DNA of 35,499 bases from RGIG4708 sp045538875. Lineage in GTDB: Bacteria; Bacillota; Clostridia; UMGS1810. Below the pieces are notes generated by a model. That model did no database searches, was not told the DNA's origin, and saw only the letters and a program-made list of their open reading frames with translations. The position numbers and the translations under genes were made by a program. Shown here in pieces: positions 8,482-16,366 of the stretch. The stretch lies in NCBI GenBank assembly GCA_045538875.1, contig JAZQEG010000025.1, positions 1-35,499 of the forward strand, in the 5' to 3' direction. Positions within the stretch are counted from its first letter, which is position 1; every line of letters starts with the position of its first letter.

Positions 8482-9483
8482 TCAAAATTTATTGAGCTTT
8501 TCTCTTATGATTGCAGCCCTTTTAACATCGCGCTCAATGTCGCACCCGTCAAGAAAAGCAGGAGTAGTTTCTACCATAAGAGTGTTTATATCGGCACTTG
8601 TAATGCCCTTTATATATCCGCCTGCTATACCAAGGCGCAGGTTAGAAAGCAGCGTTATAAGCTCTTTGCTTTGCATAACTCTGGCATTTTGCAAAAGCCC
8701 AAGGCTTCGCATAACGCAATCTTCTATTATAATGCCCTTTTTGTCGGCAAGCTTGCCGCGCAGCTCAAACTCTTTTTCTATAATTTGATTTACTATTTTG
8801 CAAACATTGTCCATAAGTTCATTTTCGCTTCGTCCGAGAGTCACCTGATTTGAAATTTGAAAAATGTTACCGGTAGGCTTTGTGCCCTCGCCGTAGAGTC
8901 CGCGCACAGTAACACCAAGCTTGCCTATTGTTGCAAAAAGCTTTTCTGCCATGCCGGTTTCTACAACAGCTGGCAGGTGCATCATATATGACACTCGCAT
9001 ACCTGTGCCCACATTTGTAAGGCATGAGGTGAGGTAGCCGTATTTTTGGGTTACTGCATAGTTGAGCCTGTCAGCAAGGTGGTTGTCAAGCTTTTGGAGG
9101 CAATCATACGCTCTTTTCGTTTGCTCACCTGCAAAAATGCTTTGCAGCCTTATGTGGTCCTCTTCATTTACCATTATACTTATACATTCGTCCTCGCTGA
9201 TAAATACCGCCGCAGGAATTTTTGTTTTGCGCATATCGGGGCTTACATACCTTGATTCTATAAGCTTTGACAGCTCTTTTTCGCTTATTGACGAAATATC
9301 TATGCGATTAAACCTAATGCTTAGCATTTTTAGCGCATCGTCAACCATATCAACAACATTTTGTGCCTGTTCCTTTGAAATTTTGTTTGGGAACGGTATT
9401 CCTTTTATGTTTCGGGCAAGGCGTACTCTTGTGCTAAGCACTACATCGCTGTTGTTGCCAATATCTGTATACCATTTAGGCAT
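8482..9483 (-). CDS. mcsB: Protein-arginine kinase McsB
   Basis: A 333-residue phosphagen-kinase-like enzyme that phosphorylates arginine side chains, marking proteins for ClpCP. The N-terminal region has STRVRLARN and the C-terminal catalytic part has GEGTKPTGNIFQISNQVTLG, both characteristic. A GTG at 9492 in the same frame lies inside the ribosome binding site CGGAGGTG, so I choose the ATG at 9483. That start overlaps the end of mcsA by 8 nt, indicating translational coupling with its activator. Length agrees with other McsB proteins (about 350). Confidence 0.95.
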   Translation of the reverse strand: MPKWYTDIGNNSDVVLSTRVRLARNIKGIPFPNKISKEQAQNVVDMVDDALKMLSIRFNRIDISSISEKELSKLIESRYVSPDMRKTKIPAAVFISEDECISIMVNEEDHIRLQSIFAGEQTKRAYDCLQKLDNHLADRLNYAVTQKYGYLTSCLTNVGTGMRVSYMMHLPAVVETGMAEKLFATIGKLGVTVRGLYGEGTKPTGNIFQISNQVTLGRSENELMDNVCKIVNQIIEKEFELRGKLADKKGIIIEDCVMRSLGLLQNARVMQSKELITLLSNLRLGIAGGYIKGITSADINTLMVETTPAFLDGCDIERDVKRAAIIREKLNKF

Positions 9484-9979
9484 TGATATCACCTCCGTTT
9501 TCGTGCTGCTTTATTTCGTCGCGGATTTTTGCCGCATCTTCGTAGCGTTCTTCAATTATTGCCTGATTAAGCTGTGATTTTAAATGCTTTATTGTATTTT
9601 TCTTTTCCATTTTTTCGCCCTTTTGGCCTGCAATTTTGCCCTTGTGAGTTGTGGCAGGCTGAATGCGCGAAAGGATTTTTTCTACATCTGATGCAAACAC
9701 ATCATAGCAATCACTGCATCCTACAAAGCCGCTCTTTTTAAACTGCTCGTGAGTGGTTCCGCATGTTTTGCACACAACCTCACTGCCAATATACTCGGGC
9801 TTTAAAACATTAAAAAAGTCGCTAAGCATATCCTCAAAGCCAAACACAGGCTCTGCACCGCCAAGGTATCCCAGCTGTGTTGCACACTCGCCGCAAAGGT
9901 GCAGCTCCGACAGCTTTGTGCCTGATATTTTTTTATAATGAAAACTTGCTTCACGCTGTTTGCAATGTGAACATAACAT
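9476..9979 (-). CDS. mcsA: McsA, zinc-binding activator of McsB
   Basis: A 167-residue protein with four CxxC pairs (MLCSHC, HLCGEC, VCKTC, VGCSDC), expected to bind zinc, and a C-terminal UVR motif (LNQAIIEERYEDAAKIRDEI). McsA activates the arginine kinase McsB and tunes CtsR in the stress response. An upstream in-frame start at 10000 is rejected because it would include the ribosome binding site GGAGG (9988-9992), 8 nt from the ATG at 9979. It sits 13 bp after ctsR and overlaps mcsB, the standard operon order in Firmicutes. Confidence 0.93.
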   Translation of the reverse strand: MLCSHCKQREASFHYKKISGTKLSELHLCGECATQLGYLGGAEPVFGFEDMLSDFFNVLKPEYIGSEVVCKTCGTTHEQFKKSGFVGCSDCYDVFASDVEKILSRIQPATTHKGKIAGQKGEKMEKKNTIKHLKSQLNQAIIEERYEDAAKIRDEIKQHENGGDINA

Positions 9980-9992
9980 AATTATTGCCTCC

Positions 9993-10442
9993 TTATACAA
10001 ATAATAAAAGTAAATTTTTAAATATACTTGCTCTTATACGATTGCGCGCCTGGCCATCTGCAACAACCGAAAGCGAGTTGTTGGAGCATGCCGCCATAAT
10101 AATTTTTGCCTCGTCTGCCGACATAATACCTTTTACATACAAAGTGTTTACAATTGCCTCTACTGTCATAACATCAACACTTTGCCCTATGCTGTTTATA
10201 ATGTGCATTATTTGCTCATTTCTACCAAGGTTGATGCGTGTAATTTTAATGTGACCGCCACCGCCTCTTCGGCTTTCAACAACATAACCACGCTCTGTGG
10301 TAAAACGGGTTGATATAACATAATTTATTTGTGAAGGAACACAGTTAAAATATTGAGCAAGCTCATTTCGTTTTAACTCGATGCTTGTCCGCTCGTCAAA
10401 CATTTCGCGTATAAAATTTTCGATACTGTCACTTATTTTCAT
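9993..10442 (-). CDS. ctsR: Class III stress-gene repressor CtsR
   Basis: A 149-residue winged-helix repressor of clp genes. The DNA-binding region includes QINYVISTRFTTERGYVVES followed by RRGGGGHIKI, the conserved glycine-rich wing that also senses heat in Firmicutes. The C-terminal half is the dimerisation and McsB-interaction domain. The start at 10442 follows AAGGAG; a longer frame to 10493 adds a non-conserved leader and spans the ribosome binding site. It is the first gene of the operon and probably represses itself through the operator at 10607-10623. Confidence 0.95.
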   Translation of the reverse strand: MKISDSIENFIREMFDERTSIELKRNELAQYFNCVPSQINYVISTRFTTERGYVVESRRGGGGHIKITRINLGRNEQIMHIINSIGQSVDVMTVEAIVNTLYVKGIMSADEAKIIMAACSNNSLSVVADGQARNRIRASIFKNLLLLFV

Positions 10443-10606
10443 TTTAATTCTCCTTGCCGTTAAATTTTTACAAACCAAAAATAAGGTTTTCAAACAACAT
10501 AAAATTTATCATAAAAATTTAAAATTTAGCCCATAAATTAGACTGTTTTGCAGTGTAGAAAATTGTCAAAGTCAGGAAAATTCGACACTTTGCCAACTTT
10601 TTTGAC

Positions 10607-10623
10607 TTTGACTTTCTTTGACC
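10607..10623 (-). promoter_or_regulatory. CtsR operator (heptad direct repeat)
   Basis: Read on the minus strand this is GGTCAAA-GAA-AGTCAAA, two heptads separated by 3 nt, matching the known CtsR recognition pattern. A further overlapping AGTCAAA lies at 10601-10607. The box falls just downstream of the -10 element, covering about +2 to +18, where bound CtsR would block transcription. Confidence 0.88.
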
Positions 10624-10631
10624 TTAACTGA

Positions 10632-10660
10632 ATTATATATCATAACTCCAATTTTGTCAA
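10632..10660 (-). promoter_or_regulatory. ctsR operon promoter
   Basis: Perfect -35 TTGACA (10655-10660), 17-bp spacer and perfect -10 TATAAT (10632-10637). The transcript would begin near 10625, giving a leader of about 180 nt before ctsR. I see no strong hairpin in that leader. Confidence 0.85.
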
Positions 10661-10879
10661 GTGGTTTTTAAAAAATTTTTTTGCTGCAAAATTATTTAAA
10701 AACAGAGGATAAATTTTTGTGAATTATTTTTTAAAAATTCTATTGACAACGCTCAAACCCAGTGTTTATGCGGTTTTGGCTAATTTTTTTGTTTTAAATT
10801 ATGCCCTGGTTTTAAATAATTTTAAATGCGTTTGAGGTTTCAGAAATAAAGTCCTTAAAAAAGTTATGTAAACCAAAAA

Positions 10880-11017
10880 TGTGCATAAATATTTCACAAT
10901 TTTAATGTTGATAACTTTATTTTTGAGGTTTTTTTGTGTTTAAAAATGTGGATAAAAATGTGGATATGTGGATTAAATCCCATAAAATAAGGCTTTTACA
11001 ACTTGTCATTATCAACA
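10880..11017 (+). promoter_or_regulatory. Cluster of DnaA-box-like 9-mers in an 830-bp noncoding spacer
   Basis: The gap 10443-11272 has no gene. Within it are six sites matching the DnaA box TGTGGATAA or its complement at 8 or 9 of 9 bases. They are TGTGCATAA (10880), TGTTGATAA (10906), TGTGGATAA (10947, perfect), TGTGGATAT (10959), TGTGGATTA (10967) and, inverted, TTATCAACA (11009). An extremely AT-rich stretch follows to about 11220. DnaA binding is inferred from the 9-mers. Strand layout argues against this being oriC. Confidence 0.6.
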
Positions 11018-11225
11018 TTGGCAAAATAATATCTGTCATATTTTATATTATTTTCTGCCGTTTTTTTGGGTAACATAATAATATAAAATAATACAATTAT
11101 TTTTTACAAAAAGTATATTCTTAACATTAAAAAATACGCCAAAAATTTTTTGGGCAAAAAAAATTCGGCAATTTGTACAAATTAACAAATAATTGATAAA
11201 GGTGTTAAAATTTTATAATAAAAAA

Positions 11226-11263
11226 CAGGGTGTAATAAATCGAAAAGATTTTTTACACCCCTG
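11226..11263 (-). terminator. rsmA terminator
   Basis: Stem CAGGGTGTAA (11226-11235) pairs with its complement at 11253-11263 with one bulged C. An inner stem (AAATC/GATTT) closes a GAAAA loop. On the minus strand a T-rich run follows. It ends the rsmA transcript 9 bp after the stop. Confidence 0.8.
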
Positions 11264-11272
11264 ATTTTACAA

Positions 11273-12133
11273 TTATTCAAAAAGCTTTTGGGTAAGAGTT
11301 GCAAATTCTTGTATGCTAAGTGTTTCTCCCCTGCGTTTTTCGTCTATTCCTGCATTTTGCATTGCTTTTGCAATAAACTCTTTATCTTTTGCTACTATAC
11401 CACTGTTTGACAACGCATTGATGAGTGTTTTTCGCCTTTGGCCAAATGCAGCCTTTACAACAGCAAAAAACTTTGTTTTGTCATGCACTGCAACTGCAGG
11501 CTCCTCCCTCATTTTTAGCATAATTACCGAGGAGCTTACCTTTGGCTGCGGTATAAAGCTGCTTGGCGCCACATTGCAAATTACCTCGCTCTCACAATAA
11601 AAGTTTACTGCAACTGTAAGGGCACCGTAGTCCTTTGTGGCAGGCCTTGCCGCAATGCGATCTGCTACCTCTTTTTGTATCATAATAACAAGCATATCAA
11701 CAGGCAACTCCTGTTCAATAAGTCCCAAAATTATGGGCGTGGTTATATAATATGGCAAATTTGCCACTACCTTGACTCTTTCATTGCCAAATTCTTGTTT
11801 TATAAGTGCTTTAATATCTGTTTTGAGTATGTCGGCATTAATTATTTTAAGGTTATCAAATTCTTTTGTGTTATCTGTCAGTATTGGTATAACGGTTTGG
11901 TCTATTTCTACCGACACAACCTTTTTTGCGTTAAGGCAAAGCTGCTGTGTAAGCGTGCCAAAGCCGGGGCCTATTTCTATTACATTTGTGCCTTTGTCTA
12001 TGCCTGCACCGCAAATCATATCCTCAAGCACACTGTCGTTTATTAAAAAGTTTTGCCCAAGCGATTTGGAAAATCTAAAACCGCTGTCTGCAAGTATTTG
12101 TTTTATCACCTGAGGTGATGTAAGCTTTTTCAT
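11273..12133 (-). CDS. rsmA: 16S rRNA (adenine1518-N6/adenine1519-N6)-dimethyltransferase
   Basis: A 286-residue RsmA/KsgA enzyme that dimethylates two adjacent adenosines in helix 45 of 16S rRNA late in 30S assembly, using SAM. Diagnostic motifs: SKSLGQNFL at the N-terminus, the SAM loop VIEIGPGFGTLT, the catalytic NLPYYITTP, and FIPQPKVSSSVI. An upstream GTG at 12142 lies about one base from the AAGGAAG ribosome binding site, so the ATG at 12133 is preferred. It is monocistronic here and divergent from prmA. Loss of KsgA activity classically gives kasugamycin resistance; this copy looks intact. Confidence 0.95.
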   Translation of the reverse strand: MKKLTSPQVIKQILADSGFRFSKSLGQNFLINDSVLEDMICGAGIDKGTNVIEIGPGFGTLTQQLCLNAKKVVSVEIDQTVIPILTDNTKEFDNLKIINADILKTDIKALIKQEFGNERVKVVANLPYYITTPIILGLIEQELPVDMLVIMIQKEVADRIAARPATKDYGALTVAVNFYCESEVICNVAPSSFIPQPKVSSSVIMLKMREEPAVAVHDKTKFFAVVKAAFGQRRKTLINALSNSGIVAKDKEFIAKAMQNAGIDEKRRGETLSIQEFATLTQKLFE

Positions 12134-12160
12134 TTTGTTCACTTCCTTTTATTTAAATTT

Positions 12161-12190
12161 ATTGTACCACAATTATAAGTGGCGGCGCAA
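12161..12190 (-). promoter_or_regulatory. Candidate rsmA promoter (weak match)
   Basis: A TGN-extended -10, TGGTACAAT (core TACAAT at 12161-12166), lies 18 bp from a poor -35 TTGCGC (12185-12190). It is the best candidate in the rsmA-prmA divergent spacer. I could not find a convincing promoter for prmA in the same gap. Confidence 0.35.
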
Positions 12191-12278
12191 CCTGTTATAG
12201 CTAATTTGCAAAATATTTTGTATTATCATTGCTTTTTGTCACTAAATATAGTAGTATTAATATGTGAGGTGACAATAA

Positions 12279-13238
12279 ATGGAATGGATTAAAGTTACAA
12301 TATATACAACAAGCCAGGGTATAGACATAATATGCTATAAGCTTTACGATATGGGTATTACAGGCACTCAAATTGAAGATGAGGCAGAGTTTTGCGAGTT
12401 TTTGGAACAAAACAAAAAATACTGGGATTATGTTGATGATGAGCTTATTAAAGCAAAAAAAGGCGAAACAAAGGTTATTATATATATTCAAAATAATTTG
12501 TCTGCTTTTGAACAAATTAATGCTGTAAAAGCAATGGTTGAGTCGCTCAAAGGTCAAAGCGGCATGGGTACACTGCGAGTACAAACAGAAGGCATTAACG
12601 AAGAGGACTGGGCAAACAACTGGAAAGCCTATTTCAAACCAATCGAGATAGGTGAAAAAATACTTATCCAGCCCGAGTGGGAAAAATACGAGGGACAGAC
12701 AGACCGCATTGTGTTTACTGTCAACCCCGGACTCACCTTTGGCACGGGCACCCACAACAGCACAAAGCTGTGTATTAAAGAGCTGGAAAAGGTGATAAAC
12801 AACAACACAAATATGATAGACATTGGTTGTGGCAGCGGAATTCTTTCTATTATATCACTCCTTTTGGGCGCAAAAGATGCAGTTGCTCTTGACATCGATC
12901 CAAACTCTGTTCATGTGGCATACGAAAATGCAGATATCAACGGCATTGACAAAAGCACCTACCATGTGTACTCAGGCGATGTTTTGACAGACAAGCAGTT
13001 ACTTAGCAAAATAAGCGGCAAAAAATACGATGTGGTTGTGGCAAACATAGTAGCCGATGTAATTATTGCGCTGCTCCCCACCGTAAAAAATATTGTTGCA
13101 CAAAAAGGTACATTTATATGCTCAGGCATTATAAATGAACGCCTTATTGATGTTACAAATGCAATGAACGAGCAAAATATTGTTATTGACAAAACCGTCA
13201 CCGACGGCGAATGGTCGGCAGTTGTGTGCAAATTCTAA
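12279..13238 (+). CDS. prmA: Ribosomal protein L11 methyltransferase
   Basis: A 319-residue PrmA, normal length. It trimethylates ribosomal protein L11 using SAM. The N-terminal half is the substrate-binding domain; EEDWANNWKAYFKPIEIGEKILIQPEW is the conserved stretch linking to the catalytic domain. FGTGTHNSTKLC and the SAM loop DIGCGSGILSI follow, then VVANIVADVI as the post-loop catalytic signature. The ATG follows GTGAGGTG. It lies upstream of rsmE on the same strand, a pairing (prmA-rsmE) that is common in Firmicutes, so both modify the ribosome from one locus. Confidence 0.95.
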   Translation: MEWIKVTIYTTSQGIDIICYKLYDMGITGTQIEDEAEFCEFLEQNKKYWDYVDDELIKAKKGETKVIIYIQNNLSAFEQINAVKAMVESLKGQSGMGTLRVQTEGINEEDWANNWKAYFKPIEIGEKILIQPEWEKYEGQTDRIVFTVNPGLTFGTGTHNSTKLCIKELEKVINNNTNMIDIGCGSGILSIISLLLGAKDAVALDIDPNSVHVAYENADINGIDKSTYHVYSGDVLTDKQLLSKISGKKYDVVVANIVADVIIALLPTVKNIVAQKGTFICSGIINERLIDVTNAMNEQNIVIDKTVTDGEWSAVVCKF

Positions 13239-13256
13239 ATAAATTTGTTATAATAC

Positions 13257-13286
13257 TTGACTAACCATATGGATAATGTGTATAAT
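13257..13286 (+). promoter_or_regulatory. Candidate internal promoter ahead of rsmE
   Basis: The -35 TTGACT (13257-13262) and -10 TATAAT (13281-13286) are separated by 18 bp, in the 94-bp gap between prmA and rsmE. It could give rsmE and the membrane-protein gene expression independent of prmA. Confidence 0.6.
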
Positions 13287-13332
13287 TGATATAAGGATTG
13301 ATATTACTTCAAACTATATAAAAGGAGTAGCT

Positions 13333-14061
13333 ATGCATAGGTTTTTTGTTTTGCCCGAGCAAATTAATAATGGCTGCATTACCATAACGGGCGATGACTT
13401 GTGGCATTTGTCAAAGGTGCTCAGGCTGCGCGAGGGTGATGCAATTATTGTATGTGACTCAAATGGCACCGACTACGAGTGCAAAATCAGCAAAATATCA
13501 AAAACCGAGGCAATTGCACAAATTACCCAAAGCTACCCCAACAATACCGAGCCGCCCATTAATGTCACTATATATCAGGGGCTGCCCAAAAGCGACAAAA
13601 TGGACTACATTGTACAAAAATGTGTGGAGCTTGGGGCGATAAAAATTGTGCCGGTTATCACCAAAAGAGCCGTTGCTGTCCCTCGTGATGACGGCAAAAA
13701 GATTGCCCGCTGGCAAAAAATTGCGTCTGAAGCGGCAAAACAATGCGGCAGAGGCGTACTGCCCACGATTTGCGAATGTGTTAAGTTTGAGCAGGCACTT
13801 AAGGAAATTGCACACGATGACGCATTAAACCTCATCCCTTATGAAAATGAAAAATGCTCAAAACTGAGGGATGCACTCAAAAACAGCAAAACAAATATTA
13901 ACATATTTATAGGGCCCGAGGGCGGATTTGACGAGTCCGAAATTGAACTTGCAATGTCCAAAAACATAAAACCTGTAACTTTGGGTCCGCGTATACTGCG
14001 AACTGAAACTGCTCCGCTTGCCGTACTTGCATCGGTAATGTACGAGCTTGGCGACTGGTAA
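13333..14061 (+). CDS. rsmE: 16S rRNA (uracil1498-N3)-methyltransferase
   Basis: A 242-residue SPOUT-class enzyme that methylates U1498 of 16S rRNA. The N-terminal PUA-like domain begins MHRFFVLPEQ. The C-terminal trefoil-knot signatures IGPEGGF and LGPRILRTETA form the SAM site. An in-frame start at 13276 precedes the ribosome binding site AAAGGAG (13321-13327), so I choose 13333, which also gives the usual family N-terminus. It follows prmA, with a possible promoter of its own, and is followed after 41 bp by a small membrane protein. Confidence 0.95.
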   Translation: MHRFFVLPEQINNGCITITGDDLWHLSKVLRLREGDAIIVCDSNGTDYECKISKISKTEAIAQITQSYPNNTEPPINVTIYQGLPKSDKMDYIVQKCVELGAIKIVPVITKRAVAVPRDDGKKIARWQKIASEAAKQCGRGVLPTICECVKFEQALKEIAHDDALNLIPYENEKCSKLRDALKNSKTNINIFIGPEGGFDESEIELAMSKNIKPVTLGPRILRTETAPLAVLASVMYELGDW

Positions 14062-14102
14062 AGATAAATTTGAAAAATTCACGGCAGAAAGGCTATGAAA
14101 AA

Positions 14103-14543
14103 ATGTCAAAGAAAAACATTAAAACAACAACCATCTGTAATTCATATAAACACAGCAATCTTATGATGATATCTACAACCATTGCAATATGCTCAATGCT
14201 GGTACTTATGCTTTTATCTACGGCATTCAGGTCTACTATAAGCAGTCTTGTACTGGCACGGGGAGCATGCGGCGTTATTTCGGCAGTGTTTTTTGTTGCA
14301 TTTGTGGCACTTGGGGTGCTGGGCTTTAAAAAAGACAAATTTTTGTTGGAATATGCAATATATTCAATAGTTATGTCATTAGGATTTTTATCACTTCTTG
14401 GCACACCGTTCTTTTTGCCTAAAATCGCATTTTTTAACAACCTGTTTACTACCCGAAATGCTCAGGCAGGAATAATGCTTGCAAACATTATTTATATTAT
14501 TGGCGCTTTTATATATCACAACAGGCAGTCATCAAAACAATAA
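14103..14543 (+). CDS. Small hypothetical membrane protein, four predicted membrane segments
   Basis: A 146-residue protein I do not recognise. A basic, polar N-terminus (MSKKNIKTTT) is followed by four hydrophobic stretches, each of about 20 residues. They are centred on IAICSMLVLMLLSTAF, GVISAVFFVAFVALGVLGF, AIYSIVMSLGFLSLLG and GIMLANIIYIIGAFIY. The tail is short and polar. The lysine-rich N-terminus and loop KKDKF suggest cytoplasmic ends. An in-frame TTG at 14070 is possible, but the ATG at 14103 with GAAAGG 10 nt upstream is a better start. It probably ends the prmA-rsmE transcript, since a terminator follows. No function is assigned. Confidence 0.7.
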   Translation: MSKKNIKTTTICNSYKHSNLMMISTTIAICSMLVLMLLSTAFRSTISSLVLARGACGVISAVFFVAFVALGVLGFKKDKFLLEYAIYSIVMSLGFLSLLGTPFFLPKIAFFNNLFTTRNAQAGIMLANIIYIIGAFIYHNRQSSKQ

Positions 14544-14560
14544 ATGATAGTTTAAAATTA

Positions 14561-14590
14561 CCCGTTGAAATTAATTTTCAACGGGTTTTT
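14561..14590 (+). terminator. Intrinsic terminator ending the prmA-rsmE unit
   Basis: A 10-bp perfect stem, CCCGTTGAAA (14561-14570) with 14576-14585, around a TTAAT loop, followed by five T. It separates the membrane-protein gene from eno. Confidence 0.88.
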
Positions 14591-14642
14591 GTTTGCATAA
14601 AATTATGGCAAATGCAGACAATTACAAAGAGGTGATGTTGTT

Positions 14643-15935
14643 ATGAAACAATTTTTAGAAATCAAAAATGTATTTGCCAGAGAGATAATTGACTCAAGAG
14701 GAAACCCTACTGTTGAAGCAGAAGTTATATGCGACTCGGGGTTTGTGGGCAGAGCCGCTGTGCCGTCGGGGGCATCGACTGGCGAATACGAGGCAATCGA
14801 ACTGCGTGATGGCGGAATGAGATATTGCGGAAGGGGTGTACTAAAAGCAGTATCAAACATAAACGAAATAATTGCACCCCAAATTTGCGGGCAAAATGTG
14901 CTTGACCAGCGCCTTATAGACAAGCTGCTTTTAGATGCTGACGGAACAAATGACAAATCAAACCTTGGAGCAAATGCCATACTTGCGGTGTCACTTGCTT
15001 GTGCCGACTGTGCATCAAAAGCTCTTGGTGTAGGGCTTTATCAGTACCTTGGCGGTGTTAATGCACACATTATGCCTGTACCTATGATGAATATTTTAAA
15101 CGGCGGTGCACACGCCAACAACAATGTTGACATACAGGAATTTATGATAATGCCGGTTGGCGCGCAAAATTTTAAGCATGCAATGGCAATGTGCTGCGAG
15201 GTGTATCACAAGCTCAAAGATTTGCTCAGCTCTCAGGGCAAGGCGGTATCTGTGGGTGATGAAGGCGGCTTTGCGCCTATGCTCCACACAGATGAAGATG
15301 CTCTTACTCTCATATGTGACGCAGTTGAGGCAGCAGGCTACAAAACGGAACAGGATTTTATGATTGCAATTGATGCCGCATCGTCCGAATGGGCAAACAG
15401 TGACGGGACATACACAATGCCAAAATCGGGCAAAACCTACACCAAAGAACAGCTTATAGACTACTGGATAGACATTTGCCGCAAATACCCTGTTATATCA
15501 ATTGAAGACGGCGTTGGCGAAAATGACTGGGAGGGATGGTGCCTGCTTACACGCCGCCTTGGCGATAAGGTTCAACTTGTAGGGGACGACTTGTTTGTTA
15601 CAAATACAGAGCGTTTAAAGCGTGGAATACTTCAGTCAGCCGCAAACTCTATTTTAATCAAGCTCAATCAAATTGGCACTCTTACCGAAACTCTCGATGC
15701 AGTTGCCACTGCTCAAAAGCATGGTTACACAGCCGTTATATCGCATCGCAGCGGTGAAACAGAGGATTGCTTTATATCCGACCTTGCAGTTGCAGTGGGT
15801 GGCGGCCAAATTAAAACAGGCGCACCCTGCCGAAGTGACAGATGCGCCAAATACAATCAGCTTATACGCATTGAAGAAGAACTTGACAATGCGTCAACCT
15901 ATTTGGGAATTCGAGCATTTAATGTGACAAAATGA
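14643..15935 (+). CDS. eno: Enolase
   Basis: A 430-residue enolase, full length, converting 2-phosphoglycerate to phosphoenolpyruvate in glycolysis. Signatures in order: the N-terminal AREIIDSRGNPTVE, the catalytic-loop serine region PSGASTGEYEA, GGAHANNNVDIQEF, the metal ligands in SIEDG and GDDLFVTN, the catalytic lysine in ILIKLNQIG, and SHRSGETED. All expected active-site segments are present. The ATG follows AGAGGTGATG. I found no convincing promoter in the short spacer after the previous terminator. No other glycolytic gene is adjacent. Confidence 0.97.
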   Translation: MKQFLEIKNVFAREIIDSRGNPTVEAEVICDSGFVGRAAVPSGASTGEYEAIELRDGGMRYCGRGVLKAVSNINEIIAPQICGQNVLDQRLIDKLLLDADGTNDKSNLGANAILAVSLACADCASKALGVGLYQYLGGVNAHIMPVPMMNILNGGAHANNNVDIQEFMIMPVGAQNFKHAMAMCCEVYHKLKDLLSSQGKAVSVGDEGGFAPMLHTDEDALTLICDAVEAAGYKTEQDFMIAIDAASSEWANSDGTYTMPKSGKTYTKEQLIDYWIDICRKYPVISIEDGVGENDWEGWCLLTRRLGDKVQLVGDDLFVTNTERLKRGILQSAANSILIKLNQIGTLTETLDAVATAQKHGYTAVISHRSGETEDCFISDLAVAVGGGQIKTGAPCRSDRCAKYNQLIRIEEELDNASTYLGIRAFNVTK

Positions 15936-15947
15936 TATTTATATTAT

Positions 15948-15971
15948 AAACTTATCTTATGATAAGTTTTT
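15948..15971 (+). terminator. eno terminator, inside the left end of a foldback element
   Basis: Stem AAACTTATC (15948-15956) pairs with GATAAGTTT (15961-15969) around a TTAT loop, and T residues continue beyond. The same sequence forms the left terminal inverted repeat of the element at 15952-16302. Confidence 0.65.
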
Positions 15972-16302
15972 TAAAGGTATAATTTAATTACAAAATCGGA
16001 GCAAACGTCGTCTGCGGATGATAAGTGGTTTAACAAGTTGTAATTTTTCTGCCGTATGCTTTATCGGCACGCACACACTCACTCAAATTTTTTCGCTCGG
16101 GTGTGCTAAAATGCCGAAATGCTAATGGAACTGATTTTATTTTTCGGCATTTTACCGTTAAAGCATACGGCATCTAAAAACAACTTGTAAAAACCATATC
16201 ATATGCAGACTCTGTTTTGCACCGATTTTGCTTTGAAGCGAGTGCTTTTTAAGAAATGATGCAATCCGAATACTGCCTTGATAAAAGCTTATCATAAGAT
16301 AA
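15952..16302. repeat. Long imperfect inverted repeat (foldback or MITE-like element)
   Basis: The spacer 15936-16366 has no gene. Its ends are perfect 15-bp inverted repeats (15952-15966 and 16288-16302). Further matching blocks occur symmetrically inward: 15991-15999 with 16222-16230 (CAAAATCGG), 16033-16041 with 16180-16188 (ACAAGTTGT), and 16050-16063 with 16059-16072 numbered from 16000 on the right arm as 16159-16172 region (TGCCGTATGCTTTA, 14 bp). The arms are about 110 bp with mismatches and indels, around a centre of about 95 bp that can fold further. No transposase is present. A decayed non-autonomous mobile element or a large structured RNA are the options. Confidence 0.6.
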
Positions 16303-16323
16303 ATCAACTGTTTAATCCAACAA

Positions 16324-16354
16324 AAAACGGAATGTCATAACGACATTCCGTTTT
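16324..16354. terminator. Terminator of the MsmK-type ATPase gene
   Basis: An 11-bp perfect stem (16326-16336 with 16342-16352) around an ATAAC loop. On the minus strand a T-rich run follows, and the plus-strand side is also T-rich. It lies just after the stop at 16367. Confidence 0.85.
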
Positions 16355-16366
16355 GTAATTTATGTG

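Noticed and set aside
10743..10771. Plus-strand promoter in the ctsR-rsmA spacer (TTGACA at 10743)
   Set aside because: There is no acceptable -10 at 16-18 bp and no gene or terminator-bounded transcript downstream.
10443..11272. The DnaA-box cluster as the chromosomal origin oriC
   Set aside because: dnaA, dnaN and rpmH are absent, and both flanking rRNA operons and most genes on the right run leftward. That fits a replication fork passing leftward through the whole window rather than forks leaving from 10.9 kb.
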